From positions 124,001 to 188,000 of the forward strand of contig NZ_BSDE01000004.1 of the NCBI RefSeq assembly GCF_030268085.1: a stretch of DNA of 64,000 bases, given 5' to 3'. The notes beneath the pieces are model-generated. The model was given only the letters and a program-made list of their open reading frames with translations, was not told the DNA's origin and ran no database searches. This DNA comes from Geothrix limicola (GTDB lineage Bacteria > Acidobacteriota > Holophagae > Holophagales > Holophagaceae). The position numbers and the translations under genes were made by a program. Shown here in pieces: positions 16,718 to 24,350 of the stretch (within the stretch, counting starts at the first letter, position 1; each line of letters opens with the position of its first letter).

Positions 16718-17722
16718 CTAGGTGACATAGTCCTCGCCCCCGCCACCGCCGATGCTGATGACGCCTTCCTCTTCGAGCTGCCGGACGATCTCCACCACCT
16801 CGTGCTGGGACTTTTCCACGTCCTTCAGCTTCACGGGGCCCATGAATTCCATTTCTTCCTTCATGAGTTCCACGGCGCGGCTGGACATGTTGCGGAAGAA
16901 CTGGTTCTGAAGCTCCTCGCTGGTGCCCTTGAGGGCGATGGTGAGGGTCTTCTTGTCGGCCCGTTTGAGGATCTCGGTGATGCCGTTGTCGTCGATGAGC
17001 AGGATGTCGTCGAAGACGAACATGAGGTCGCGGATGCTGGCCGCCAGTTGGGGGTTCTCGGTTTCGATCTTCTCCAGCACCGCGCGGCCCGTGTTGCGGT
17101 CCATGCGGTTGAAGAGTTCGGCCACGGCGCGCACGCCGCCGTAGGCTTCCGTCGCGAAGGAGCCCAGGGCCTCGAGCTTCTGCTCGAGGATGAGGCTGAT
17201 GCGGCGCACCACCTCGGGGCTGATTTCCTGCAGGCTGGCCATGCGCATGGCCACGTCGCTGCGCAGGGCCTCGGGCAGACTCGAGATGAGCTCGGCCGCC
17301 TGGCTGGCGTTGAGGTGGGCGAGGATGAGCGCGATGGTCTGCGGGTGCTCGTTCTGGATGAACTTGGAGAGCTGCTGGGGGTTCGCGCGCTCGAGGCTGG
17401 TGAAGCCCGCGCTGGATTCCAGGGCCTTCACGAGGCGATCGATGATCTTGCGCGCCACTTCGGGGCCCACGGACTTGATGAGCAGCTTCTTGGCGTATTC
17501 GATACCGCCCTGGCTGATGTAGCTGCGGGCCTGGGTCATGGTGTGGAACTCCTCCATGACCTCTTCCGCCACCTCGGGCTGCACATGCTTGGTGATGGCG
17601 ATTTCGCGGGAGATCGTCTGGATTTCGTCCTCTTCGAGGTACTTGAAGATGTTCGAGGCGGTCTCGTCCCCCAGGGTGACCATGAGGACCGCGGCCTTCT
17701 GCATGCCGGTGAGTTTCGCCAT
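16718..17722 (-). CDS. fliG: Flagellar motor switch protein FliG
   Basis: FliG forms the upper C-ring and transmits torque from the stator. The 334-aa protein has the three FliG domains: N-terminal (MQKAAVLMVTLGDETASNIF), middle with the EHPQ motif (NEHPQTIALILAHLNASQAA), and C-terminal torque helix region (IRDLMFVFDDILLIDDNGITEIL). The C-terminal tail is unusually glycine-rich (SIGGGGGEDYVT). It is spaced ten bases from fliH and four from fliF. Confidence 0.97.
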   Translation of the reverse strand: MAKLTGMQKAAVLMVTLGDETASNIFKYLEEDEIQTISREIAITKHVQPEVAEEVMEEFHTMTQARSYISQGGIEYAKKLLIKSVGPEVARKIIDRLVKALESSAGFTSLERANPQQLSKFIQNEHPQTIALILAHLNASQAAELISSLPEALRSDVAMRMASLQEISPEVVRRISLILEQKLEALGSFATEAYGGVRAVAELFNRMDRNTGRAVLEKIETENPQLAASIRDLMFVFDDILLIDDNGITEILKRADKKTLTIALKGTSEELQNQFFRNMSSRAVELMKEEMEFMGPVKLKDVEKSQHEVVEIVRQLEEEGVISIGGGGGEDYVT

Positions 17723-17725
17723 GGC

Positions 17726-19411
17726 CTACCGTCCTTCCTCAAGCAGCCAGGAACGCACCAGCGAGGCCATGGTTTCCGGATCCTCCTGCGAGCCATCCTG
17801 CAGCCGCTTCTTGATGAGCTCGCGGCGGCGGGCCTCGGGAGCACTGAAGGCCGCGTCGGCGTTCAGTTCGGCCTCGATCTCGGCCTCGATCTCGGTCATG
17901 GACTTCACCTGCACGGGCTTGCGCGGGGTGCCGCTGCCGGACCCTGCGATGGAAGCCTCGCCATCGGCACTGGCCACGCGCATGGGGGCGGGCCGGTTGA
18001 TGGCGGCGGACATGCGGCGCAGCATGGGCAGGATGAGCATGAAGAAGACTGCCAGGCCGACGACGGCGTAGATCACGCTGGGGGCGAACTGACGGATGAG
18101 GTCCACCCAGAACTGCTTCTTGGCCTCGGCTTCCTCCTTCGGATTCGCCTGGAGGGTGGCGAAGGCCATGTTCTCGACGGTGAGCTCGTCGCCACGCTTG
18201 GGTTGGATGCCCACGGCCGCAGAGACCTGGTCGCGGATCTTCTTGAGTTCATCGGCGCTGCGAGGGGTCTGCTTCAGCACGGGCTCGCCCTTGGCGTCCT
18301 TCTCCCAGGTGCCGATGCTGTCCACGATCACGGCCAGGGTCACGCGCTTCACGGAGCCCGTGGCCTGGTCGATGGCGCGCACGGTCTTGCTGATCTCGTA
18401 GTTGGTGGTGGTTTCCTTCTTTTCGGAATTCTCGGTGACGTTGGCCGAGGCGCCGCCGGTGGCCGGGGCCACGTTGCTGGGGGTGCCGGGAATGCCGGCG
18501 CCGCCCTCGCGCTTCTGCACCTTCTCGTCCTTCTGCTGGACGCTGCGCTCCACCTGGCCCTGGGGATCGAACTTCTCCTCGTTGATCTTCACCTTGTCGA
18601 AGTCCAGGTCCACGTGGGCCGTGGCGCGCACCTTGCCGATGCCCACGACGGGTTCGAGCAGTTCGGTCACGCGGCGGACGAGGTGGTCCTCCTCTTCGCG
18701 GGCCACCTTCTTCTGGGCGTCGCTGGCGCCCACCATGGGATCGCGCCCGGTCCGCGAGAGGATGCGGCTGTACTGATCGATGATGACGACCTGCTCGGGC
18801 TTGAGGCCTTCGACGCTGGCGGCCACCAGGTTGACGATGGCCTGGGTGTTCTCGTCGGGCAGCATGCGCGAGCCGCGCAGCTTCAGCAGCACGCTGGCCT
18901 TGGCGTCCTCCTTGTCTGTCAGGAAGGGGCTGTCATTGGAGGGCGTGATGTGGACGGTGGCCTCGGCGACCTGCTGGAGGCTCATGATCGTTTTCGCCAG
19001 CTGGGCTTCCATGGCCCGCCGGTGGATGACCTTCTGGGAGAAATCCGTGGTGCCGAGTCCGGCGTTCTCGAGCTTCTCGAAGCCCAGCTTGTCGCCGGAC
19101 AGCAGGCCGTCCCCGGCGAACTTGAGGCGCAGCTGGCCCACCTTGCTTTCGGGCACGAGGATGGTGCGCTGGTCGGCGCTGAGCTCATAGGGCACCTGCA
19201 TCTTGTCCAGCTGGGCCACCATGTTGCTCGCATCCTGGGGCGAGATGTTGGCGGCGAGGACGCCCTTGGATTCCTGGCCGGCCCAGACGCCCAGGCCCCC
19301 GAGGGCCAGGAGCACTGTCAGGGAAATGGCGGCCACCATGACGCGCTGGGTGGCGCTCATGCCCCGGAAGGCGCTGGTCAGTTGTTCTGCGAGGTTCGTT
19401 TCCCCGGCCAT
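17726..19411 (-). CDS. fliF: Flagellar MS-ring protein FliF
   Basis: FliF builds the MS-ring in the inner membrane. The 561-aa protein has a first membrane helix (about 21-45, VMVAAISLTVLLALGGLGVW), the periplasmic ring-building motifs (LRLKFAGDGLLSGDKLGFE, then AQLAKTIMSLQQVAEATVHI and ASVLLKLRG), a second helix (about 425-450, VIYAVVGLAVFFMLILPMLR), and a cytoplasmic C-terminal FliG-binding tail ending LVRSWLLEEGR. Length and layout are normal. Confidence 0.97.
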   Translation of the reverse strand: MAGETNLAEQLTSAFRGMSATQRVMVAAISLTVLLALGGLGVWAGQESKGVLAANISPQDASNMVAQLDKMQVPYELSADQRTILVPESKVGQLRLKFAGDGLLSGDKLGFEKLENAGLGTTDFSQKVIHRRAMEAQLAKTIMSLQQVAEATVHITPSNDSPFLTDKEDAKASVLLKLRGSRMLPDENTQAIVNLVAASVEGLKPEQVVIIDQYSRILSRTGRDPMVGASDAQKKVAREEEDHLVRRVTELLEPVVGIGKVRATAHVDLDFDKVKINEEKFDPQGQVERSVQQKDEKVQKREGGAGIPGTPSNVAPATGGASANVTENSEKKETTTNYEISKTVRAIDQATGSVKRVTLAVIVDSIGTWEKDAKGEPVLKQTPRSADELKKIRDQVSAAVGIQPKRGDELTVENMAFATLQANPKEEAEAKKQFWVDLIRQFAPSVIYAVVGLAVFFMLILPMLRRMSAAINRPAPMRVASADGEASIAGSGSGTPRKPVQVKSMTEIEAEIEAELNADAAFSAPEARRRELIKKRLQDGSQEDPETMASLVRSWLLEEGR

Positions 19412-19460
19412 AGGCGTTCCTCAGTCAGGGGTGAGGCCGCGCCGGGAAGCTCGGCCTGCG

Positions 19461-19781
19461 CTACATCTGCATGCGCATGACCTCGCGGTAGGCGTCGATC
19501 AGCTTGGATCGCACGGCCATCATCATCTGGAAGCTAAGATCGGCCTTCTGGACTGCCAGCATGGCCGTGTGCATGTCTGCACTCTCCCCTGTCATCAAGT
19601 TCCGTGCCTCACCTTCGGCCTGGGCCGAAACCTGGTTCACTTCCTGGAGGGCTTGCTTGAGGAGATCGCCGAAAGCCAGGCCGCCCTCGGCGCCCGCAGC
19701 GCCGCTGTCCAGGCCGGACTTCGCGGTTCCGGACACGGGGTTGAGCGGGGTCAGCTGGGGGATGTTCTGGATGGGGTCCAT
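19461..19781 (-). CDS. fliE: Flagellar hook-basal body protein FliE
   Basis: FliE joins the MS-ring/export gate to the proximal rod. The 106-aa protein has the family signature FGDLLKQALQEVNQVSAQAE, then LMTGESADMHTAMLAVQKAD and SFQMMMAVRSKLIDAYREVM at the end. It lies between flgC and fliF, the classic order. Confidence 0.95.
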   Translation of the reverse strand: MDPIQNIPQLTPLNPVSGTAKSGLDSGAAGAEGGLAFGDLLKQALQEVNQVSAQAEGEARNLMTGESADMHTAMLAVQKADLSFQMMMAVRSKLIDAYREVMRMQM

Positions 19782-19856
19782 GGGGCGGGCTCGGGGGAAA
19801 TGCTCATCACACGATCGGTCGGGGACTCAGAAGGGGCAAGTCGAAATTCCGACAGG

Positions 19857-20276
19857 TTACTGGACGCGGAGGATTTCCAGGGCCGACGTGGCCATGGCCT
19901 TGGCGCTTCGGACGACGGCGATGTTGGCCTCGTAGGCCCGGCCGGCCTCGGTCAGGTTCACCATCTCCTCCACGGGGTTGATGTTGGGGTAGCTCACCAC
20001 CCCGTCGGCGTTGGCGTCGGGATGGGCCGGCTCGTAGCGGGTGAGGAAGGGCTCCTGGCTCGTCTGGATGGCGGCCACGCGGACGCCCGCGCCGGCCAGG
20101 GCCTGGGAGAAGCCCATGTCCTGGGACTGGAAGACCGCGTCCTTGCGGCGGTAGGGGCCGCCCTCCTTCGTGCGCGTGGTCTCGCTGTTGGCGACGTTGG
20201 CGGCGATGAGCTGGACCCGCAGCCGCTGGGCGGCCATGCCGGTGCTCGCGATGTCGAGGATGTTGTTGATGCTCAT
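19857..20276 (-). CDS. flgC: Flagellar proximal rod protein FlgC
   Basis: FlgC is a proximal rod subunit. The 139-aa protein has the rod N-motif (LDIASTGMAAQRLRVQLIAA followed by NVANSETTRT) and the C-terminal motif (NPVEEMVNLTEAGRAYEANI, then ALEILRVQ). The start overlaps the flgB stop by one base. Confidence 0.96.
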   Translation of the reverse strand: MSINNILDIASTGMAAQRLRVQLIAANVANSETTRTKEGGPYRRKDAVFQSQDMGFSQALAGAGVRVAAIQTSQEPFLTRYEPAHPDANADGVVSYPNINPVEEMVNLTEAGRAYEANIAVVRSAKAMATSALEILRVQ

Positions 20277-20695
20277 CAGTGCGCGCTCGCTTCTCGGATG
20301 AGGAAGTAGAGCTTCCGAAGCTCGACCTGCATGAAGGTGGATGCGTTCTGGTAGGTCATCTGGGTGCGGGCGAGCAGCATGTTCTCCCGGTCCAGGCTCA
20401 CGTCGTTGCCGTCATTCCGTTCGGAACTGGGCTGGATGGGATCGGTGGAGGGGGGCAGTGAGGCGCTGGGGCTGCCCTGCAGGTGCATGGGGTTGGTGGT
20501 GGTGAGGGTATTGGGTGATGTTTGCCCAGAGAGTGCCGACTTCATGGCGCCCTCGAAGCTGAAATCCCGGGTCCGGTAGCCCGGGGTGTCGATGTTCGCC
20601 AGGTTGGAGGCGATGAGGGTCTGGCGCTGGGAAGCCAGGGACAGGCCACGATCCATGGCCTGGATCATCCCGTTGCCGCTGGTGAGGTCGAACAT
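20276..20695 (-). CDS. flgB: Flagellar proximal rod protein FlgB
   Basis: FlgB is a proximal rod subunit and first gene of the operon. The ATG at 20695 gives 139 aa, the family length, and is preceded by CAGGGTG; a longer frame to 20773 would add a non-homologous leader across the predicted promoter. Motifs: LASQRQTLIASNLANIDTPG (rod N-motif), then DGNDVSLDREN, ARTQMTYQNASTFM and LRKLYFLIREA near the end. Confidence 0.95.
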   Translation of the reverse strand: MFDLTSGNGMIQAMDRGLSLASQRQTLIASNLANIDTPGYRTRDFSFEGAMKSALSGQTSPNTLTTTNPMHLQGSPSASLPPSTDPIQPSSERNDGNDVSLDRENMLLARTQMTYQNASTFMQVELRKLYFLIREASAH

Positions 20696-20743
20696 GGCGC
20701 ACCCTGCAGAATGGGCCGGGTGACCCCGGCTGTCCCTGGAAGG

Positions 20744-20760
20744 ATGCAGAGCCCGTGCCG
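20744..20760 (-). promoter_or_regulatory. Sigma-54-like promoter of the flgB operon
   Basis: Minus-strand CGGCACGGGCTCTGCAT has GGCAC at -24 and TGCA at -12 with exact GG-N10-GC spacing, close to the TGGCACN5TTGCA consensus. The predicted start would be near 20733, giving a ~40-nt leader to the flgB ATG. Confidence 0.55.
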
Positions 20761-20808
20761 TTTGTCCTTCCACCTATAACGGGTTCAGAAATCGGGGAAG
20801 TCTATGAC

Positions 20809-20839
20809 TTGCATCAGGGTGCGGCACCCTTGCTACACT
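20809..20839 (+). promoter_or_regulatory. Weak promoter candidate for the STAS gene
   Basis: TTGCAT (20809-20814) and TACACT (20834-20839) are separated by 19 bp, a long spacer. Between them lies a perfect inverted repeat, GGGTG-CGG-CACCC (20818-20830), that could be an operator. Position, about 25 bp before the ATG at 20862, is reasonable. Confidence 0.3.
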
Positions 20840-20861
20840 GGCGGCTCATATCGAGGCCCCT

Positions 20862-21197
20862 ATGATCCTGAACACGCGCAAGCACAACGACGTGCTGATC
20901 CTCTACCCCGAAGGCAAGATCACGCTTGGCGACGGCGACCAGGAATTGGGCGAGGCGGTTCGTACGGCCCTGTCCAACGGTGAGCGCAAGGTCGTCATCA
21001 ACTTCAGCAAGGTGAGCTACCTGGATTCTTCAGGCGTGGGCGAGCTCGTCGGCTGCTACACCTCCATCAAGGGCAAGGGCGGGGAACTGCGCATCTGCGG
21101 GATGAGCGGCAAGATTTTCAGCCTCATCAAGATGACCAGCCTTCACTCGGTCTTTGAAGTGAAGGACACCGAGGACGAGGCTCTGGCCGGATTCTGA
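20862..21197 (+). CDS. STAS-domain anti-sigma factor antagonist-like protein
   Basis: The 111-aa protein is a single STAS domain of the SpoIIAA/RsbV type. The phosphorylatable serine region is clear (VSYLDSSGVGELVG, S56/S57), preceded by the usual ERKVVINFSK strand. Such proteins bind anti-sigma kinases and are switched by Ser phosphorylation. No partner kinase or sigma factor is adjacent. Its stop overlaps the start of the downstream Omp85-family gene by one base (TGATG), so the two are co-translated. Confidence 0.88.
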   Translation: MILNTRKHNDVLILYPEGKITLGDGDQELGEAVRTALSNGERKVVINFSKVSYLDSSGVGELVGCYTSIKGKGGELRICGMSGKIFSLIKMTSLHSVFEVKDTEDEALAGF

Positions 21198-24100
21198 TGA
21201 CGGTGCGCTTTCGCGCCGTCCTGGGCATCGGCCTCCTGGCGCTGGCTTCGGCCGGGGCTCAGGAGGCCGATGCTGTTCGGGTTCTGACCACGGTCCGCAT
21301 CGACGGCGGGGACGGGGATGACCGCCGCTACGCCCTGGCGGCGCTGGGCCTGAAGCCCGGCCAGTCCGTGGATGGCGCGGGCTTCCAGCAGGCCCTGGCC
21401 GCGGTGCGCCTGGTGGACCGCTTCCAGTCCGTGGAAGGCACGCTGGGTGTGGACGGCGCAGTGGTCGTGAAGCTGGAGCCCCTGCTTCCGGTGGCCACCT
21501 GGCGCTGGACCGGGGACGCGATTCCCGGCCCCCTGAAGAAGACCCTGCTGCCCGAACTGCGCAAGGGGCAGCGCATGGGCGCTCAGCGCAGGACCTTGCT
21601 CACCGGCCTCGCCGAACAGCGCCTGAGGGAGGCAGGGTATCCCGATGCCAGGCTCGAGGCCGTTCTGGAGGAAGGAGGCCGCCACCTCCGGCTGGGGCTT
21701 TCGCTGGGCGCGCCTTCCATCATCCGCGAGGTCCGCCTGCAGGGCGATCCGGCCCCCTACACGCGGGAGACGCTGCTGAAGGAGGCCGGCCTGCGCCCCG
21801 GCATCTCCTTCTGGACGCCGACCACCATGCGGGAAGCCCAGCGGCGGCTGCGCCAATGGCTGGTGAAGGCCAAGCACCTGGAGGGGGCGGTGCGGCTGGA
21901 ACCGGCCGCCGAACCCGGCGTGATGAACCTGGACGTGCGCCCCGGCCCAGTGGTGAAGCTGGCCTCCAAGGGGCTGAACGTCATGGCCACCTGGTTCGGC
22001 CGGCCCGGCCTGTCGGACTTCGTGCCCCTGGCCCGGGCTGAGCGCTACTCGCCGAGCCTCCTGGATGAAGGTGCGGGCCGCATCACAACCTACTTCCGGA
22101 ACCAGGGCTACCCGGAAGTGAAGGTCACCTACGAGCGCGTGGTGACGCGCGGAACGGCGGAGCGGCCCGAGGTGGTGACGATCACCTATGTGGTGGATCA
22201 CGGCGTCCGGCGGAACCTCGGCGAGGTGCGTTTCGAGGGCAACCGCGAACTCTCCGAGAAGGAACTGCGCACGGCGATCGTCCTGCCCAAGCGCTTCCTC
22301 CTGCTGCCGCCCCACGCCCGGACCGAAACCGTCAAAGCCCTGGAGGACCGCTTGACCGCGTTCTACCTCCAGCGCGGCTTCCCTGATGTGCGGGTGCGGC
22401 GCCGCGTGGACACGGCCAAGGATGGCTCCGTGGACGTGCGCCTGATCATCCGGGAAGGCCAGCGCCGCTTCATCGATGCGCTGGTGCTGGATCTTCCCGA
22501 CGATGCCGCCTTCCCCCGTCAAAGCCTCTCCCAGAGCCTCCTGCTCGCCCTGTCCGACCGCCCCCAGCCCGTGGCCGGATCGCCGTCGTACCAGTCGGAC
22601 AGGAGGCATCTGCAGGCCTACAAAGGGACGATGGAGACGACGCCGAAGGGGGTGCGCCTCAGCTTCAAGCCCTCCCTGCCCCTCGTGCGCAACGACCTGG
22701 CCCTCGTGGTATCGGACCTGCGCCAGCGGCTGTCTTCCGCGGGGGCCGCCAATCCCCAGGTGAAGCTCGCCTTCGAAGAGGATGGGGAGCGCCCCATCGT
22801 CCGGATCCAGGTGCCCGCCCAGCCCCTGGACCGGACCCGTTGCCTCGTGGTGCAGGGCAGTGACCGCACGCGCGCCGAGGCCGTGCTGCGGGAGACCGAG
22901 CTGATGCCCGGCGCGCCGCTGGACCCCGTGAAGCTCGACGAGGGGCAGGTCCAGCTCGGCGGCCTGGGCGCCTTCCAGCGCGTCGACCTGCTCACGCTCA
23001 AGGACCTTCCCGGGCAGGAACAGGAACCCTGGCAGCGCGGCGACCTGGGCCTGCGCCTGGAAGAGCGCAGCCCCTGGGTGTTCACCGAATCCTTCGGCTA
23101 CGACAAGACCCAGGGCTACCACTTCGGATGGAACGCCCAGCGCCTGAACGTGGGCGGCATGGGCCGCGTGATGGATTTCGGCGTGCGCGCAGGCGACCAG
23201 TCCCTCGACAGCAAGACCCTGCGCACGGCCTTTCCCACGGGCGACATCAAGCGTTCGCTGGACAGCTACAGCCTCGGCTACACGGATCCCTGGTTCATGC
23301 CGGGCGCCCTCGATACCTGGCTGCCCTCCCGCACCCGGTTCCGCGCGGAGGGCGCCTACATCATCGAAGCCCAGGCTGCTTTTCTCGCGCGGCGACGCCG
23401 CTTCACGCCGAACCTGGAATGGAAGGTCGGCCCCAACGAGGTGGTGCAATTGGGCTACCGTTTCGAGCGGGTGGAGGTGGCTTCGAACACCGACAGCAAC
23501 GGCAACCAGCTGGTCTCGGACAAGGACCTCTTCCTCATCGCCCGCACGCCCGCCCGCAGCATCATCTCGGCCCCCTACCTGCAGGTGGCCTCGGACCATC
23601 GCGACCGGCCCTACGACCCCACCCAGGGCTCCTTCTTCATGGGCCGGCTGGAACTCGCGAACCAGCTGTTCGGCACCTCCATCAACAGCAGCTTCGTGAA
23701 GCTGGACCTGCGCCAGCAGTGGAACTGGCCCATGGGCTTCCACGCGGAGAACGGCGTGCTGATGGTCAACCTGAGGGTCGGCGTGGCCCGTCCCACCGCC
23801 GAGAGCGCCAAGGATCTGCCGCTGTCGGAACGCTTCTTTGGGGGTGGCTCCTTCACGGTGCGTGGCGTGGAGCCGGACATGCTCGGCAAGCTCGCCCAGG
23901 TGAAATCGCTGGATGGCACCACGACGCAGATCATTCCCCTGGGCGGCCAGGCCATTGCCGTCGTGAACCTGGAGTACCGCTTCCCTCTCTTCGGCCAGAG
24001 CGTGTGGGGCGAGATCTTCGTCGATTCCGGCCAGGTCTACCGGACCCTGCATCCCGTGGCGCCGGATCCCGGTTCCACGTCGACCGATGACGAAAGGAAG

Positions 24101-24277
24101 ACGCCCTTTCCGCCCCTGCGCACGACGCTGGGGCTGGGCCTGATCCTGAAGGTGGGATTTCCCCTCAAGCTCGAGTACGCCGCCGACTGGAAACGCATCA
24201 TGGGCCAGCCGCGCACCCAGGATGAGCGGGACACCCAGCTCAAGAGCCTGCTTATTTCCGCAGGATTTCAATTCTAG
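21197..24277 (+). CDS. BamA/TamA-like outer-membrane protein (Omp85 superfamily)
   Basis: The 1026-aa protein has a signal peptide (FRAVLGIGLLALASAGAQ), several POTRA-like repeats (for example RNLGEVRFEGNRELSEKELR and DGSVDVRLIIREGQRRFIDA), and a C-terminal 16-stranded Omp85 barrel (about 620-1026) with FFGGGSFTVRG, a likely equivalent of the family's lid-loop region, and a terminal strand ending in F. It inserts or translocates outer-membrane proteins. BamA is usually ~800 aa and TamA ~580, so this is long. No bamD or skp is nearby, so it may be a second, specialised Omp85 protein. Co-translation with a STAS protein is unusual. Confidence 0.85.
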   Translation: MTVRFRAVLGIGLLALASAGAQEADAVRVLTTVRIDGGDGDDRRYALAALGLKPGQSVDGAGFQQALAAVRLVDRFQSVEGTLGVDGAVVVKLEPLLPVATWRWTGDAIPGPLKKTLLPELRKGQRMGAQRRTLLTGLAEQRLREAGYPDARLEAVLEEGGRHLRLGLSLGAPSIIREVRLQGDPAPYTRETLLKEAGLRPGISFWTPTTMREAQRRLRQWLVKAKHLEGAVRLEPAAEPGVMNLDVRPGPVVKLASKGLNVMATWFGRPGLSDFVPLARAERYSPSLLDEGAGRITTYFRNQGYPEVKVTYERVVTRGTAERPEVVTITYVVDHGVRRNLGEVRFEGNRELSEKELRTAIVLPKRFLLLPPHARTETVKALEDRLTAFYLQRGFPDVRVRRRVDTAKDGSVDVRLIIREGQRRFIDALVLDLPDDAAFPRQSLSQSLLLALSDRPQPVAGSPSYQSDRRHLQAYKGTMETTPKGVRLSFKPSLPLVRNDLALVVSDLRQRLSSAGAANPQVKLAFEEDGERPIVRIQVPAQPLDRTRCLVVQGSDRTRAEAVLRETELMPGAPLDPVKLDEGQVQLGGLGAFQRVDLLTLKDLPGQEQEPWQRGDLGLRLEERSPWVFTESFGYDKTQGYHFGWNAQRLNVGGMGRVMDFGVRAGDQSLDSKTLRTAFPTGDIKRSLDSYSLGYTDPWFMPGALDTWLPSRTRFRAEGAYIIEAQAAFLARRRRFTPNLEWKVGPNEVVQLGYRFERVEVASNTDSNGNQLVSDKDLFLIARTPARSIISAPYLQVASDHRDRPYDPTQGSFFMGRLELANQLFGTSINSSFVKLDLRQQWNWPMGFHAENGVLMVNLRVGVARPTAESAKDLPLSERFFGGGSFTVRGVEPDMLGKLAQVKSLDGTTTQIIPLGGQAIAVVNLEYRFPLFGQSVWGEIFVDSGQVYRTLHPVAPDPGSTSTDDERKTPFPPLRTTLGLGLILKVGFPLKLEYAADWKRIMGQPRTQDERDTQLKSLLISAGFQF

Positions 24278-24278
24278 G

Positions 24279-24295
24279 TGTCAGATGGTGACAGC
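24279..24295 (+). promoter_or_regulatory. Degenerate match to the proposed AraC-type operator
   Basis: TGTCAGATGGTGACAGC matches 12 of 17 positions of the site at 48798-48814 and starts 72 bp before the glycosidase ATG. It is also a perfect short palindrome (TGTCA-N5-TGACA), which the strong sites are not, so it may be a different kind of site. Confidence 0.3.
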
Positions 24296-24350
24296 GCGGA
24301 GGCTTGGGCCATGCCCTCCTGCGCTAGGCTCGATGCAGAGGTGAATGGCC

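Noticed and set aside
16133-19480. 1115-aa open frame on the plus strand opposite fliH, fliG and fliF
   Set aside because: Composition (His/Leu/Gly/Asp-rich with no domain) is typical of the antisense frame of GC-rich genes; the flagellar genes on the other strand have full-length homology.
20823-20833. GGCAC...TTGC as a sigma-54 site for the STAS gene
   Set aside because: The GG to GC distance is 7 bp instead of 10.
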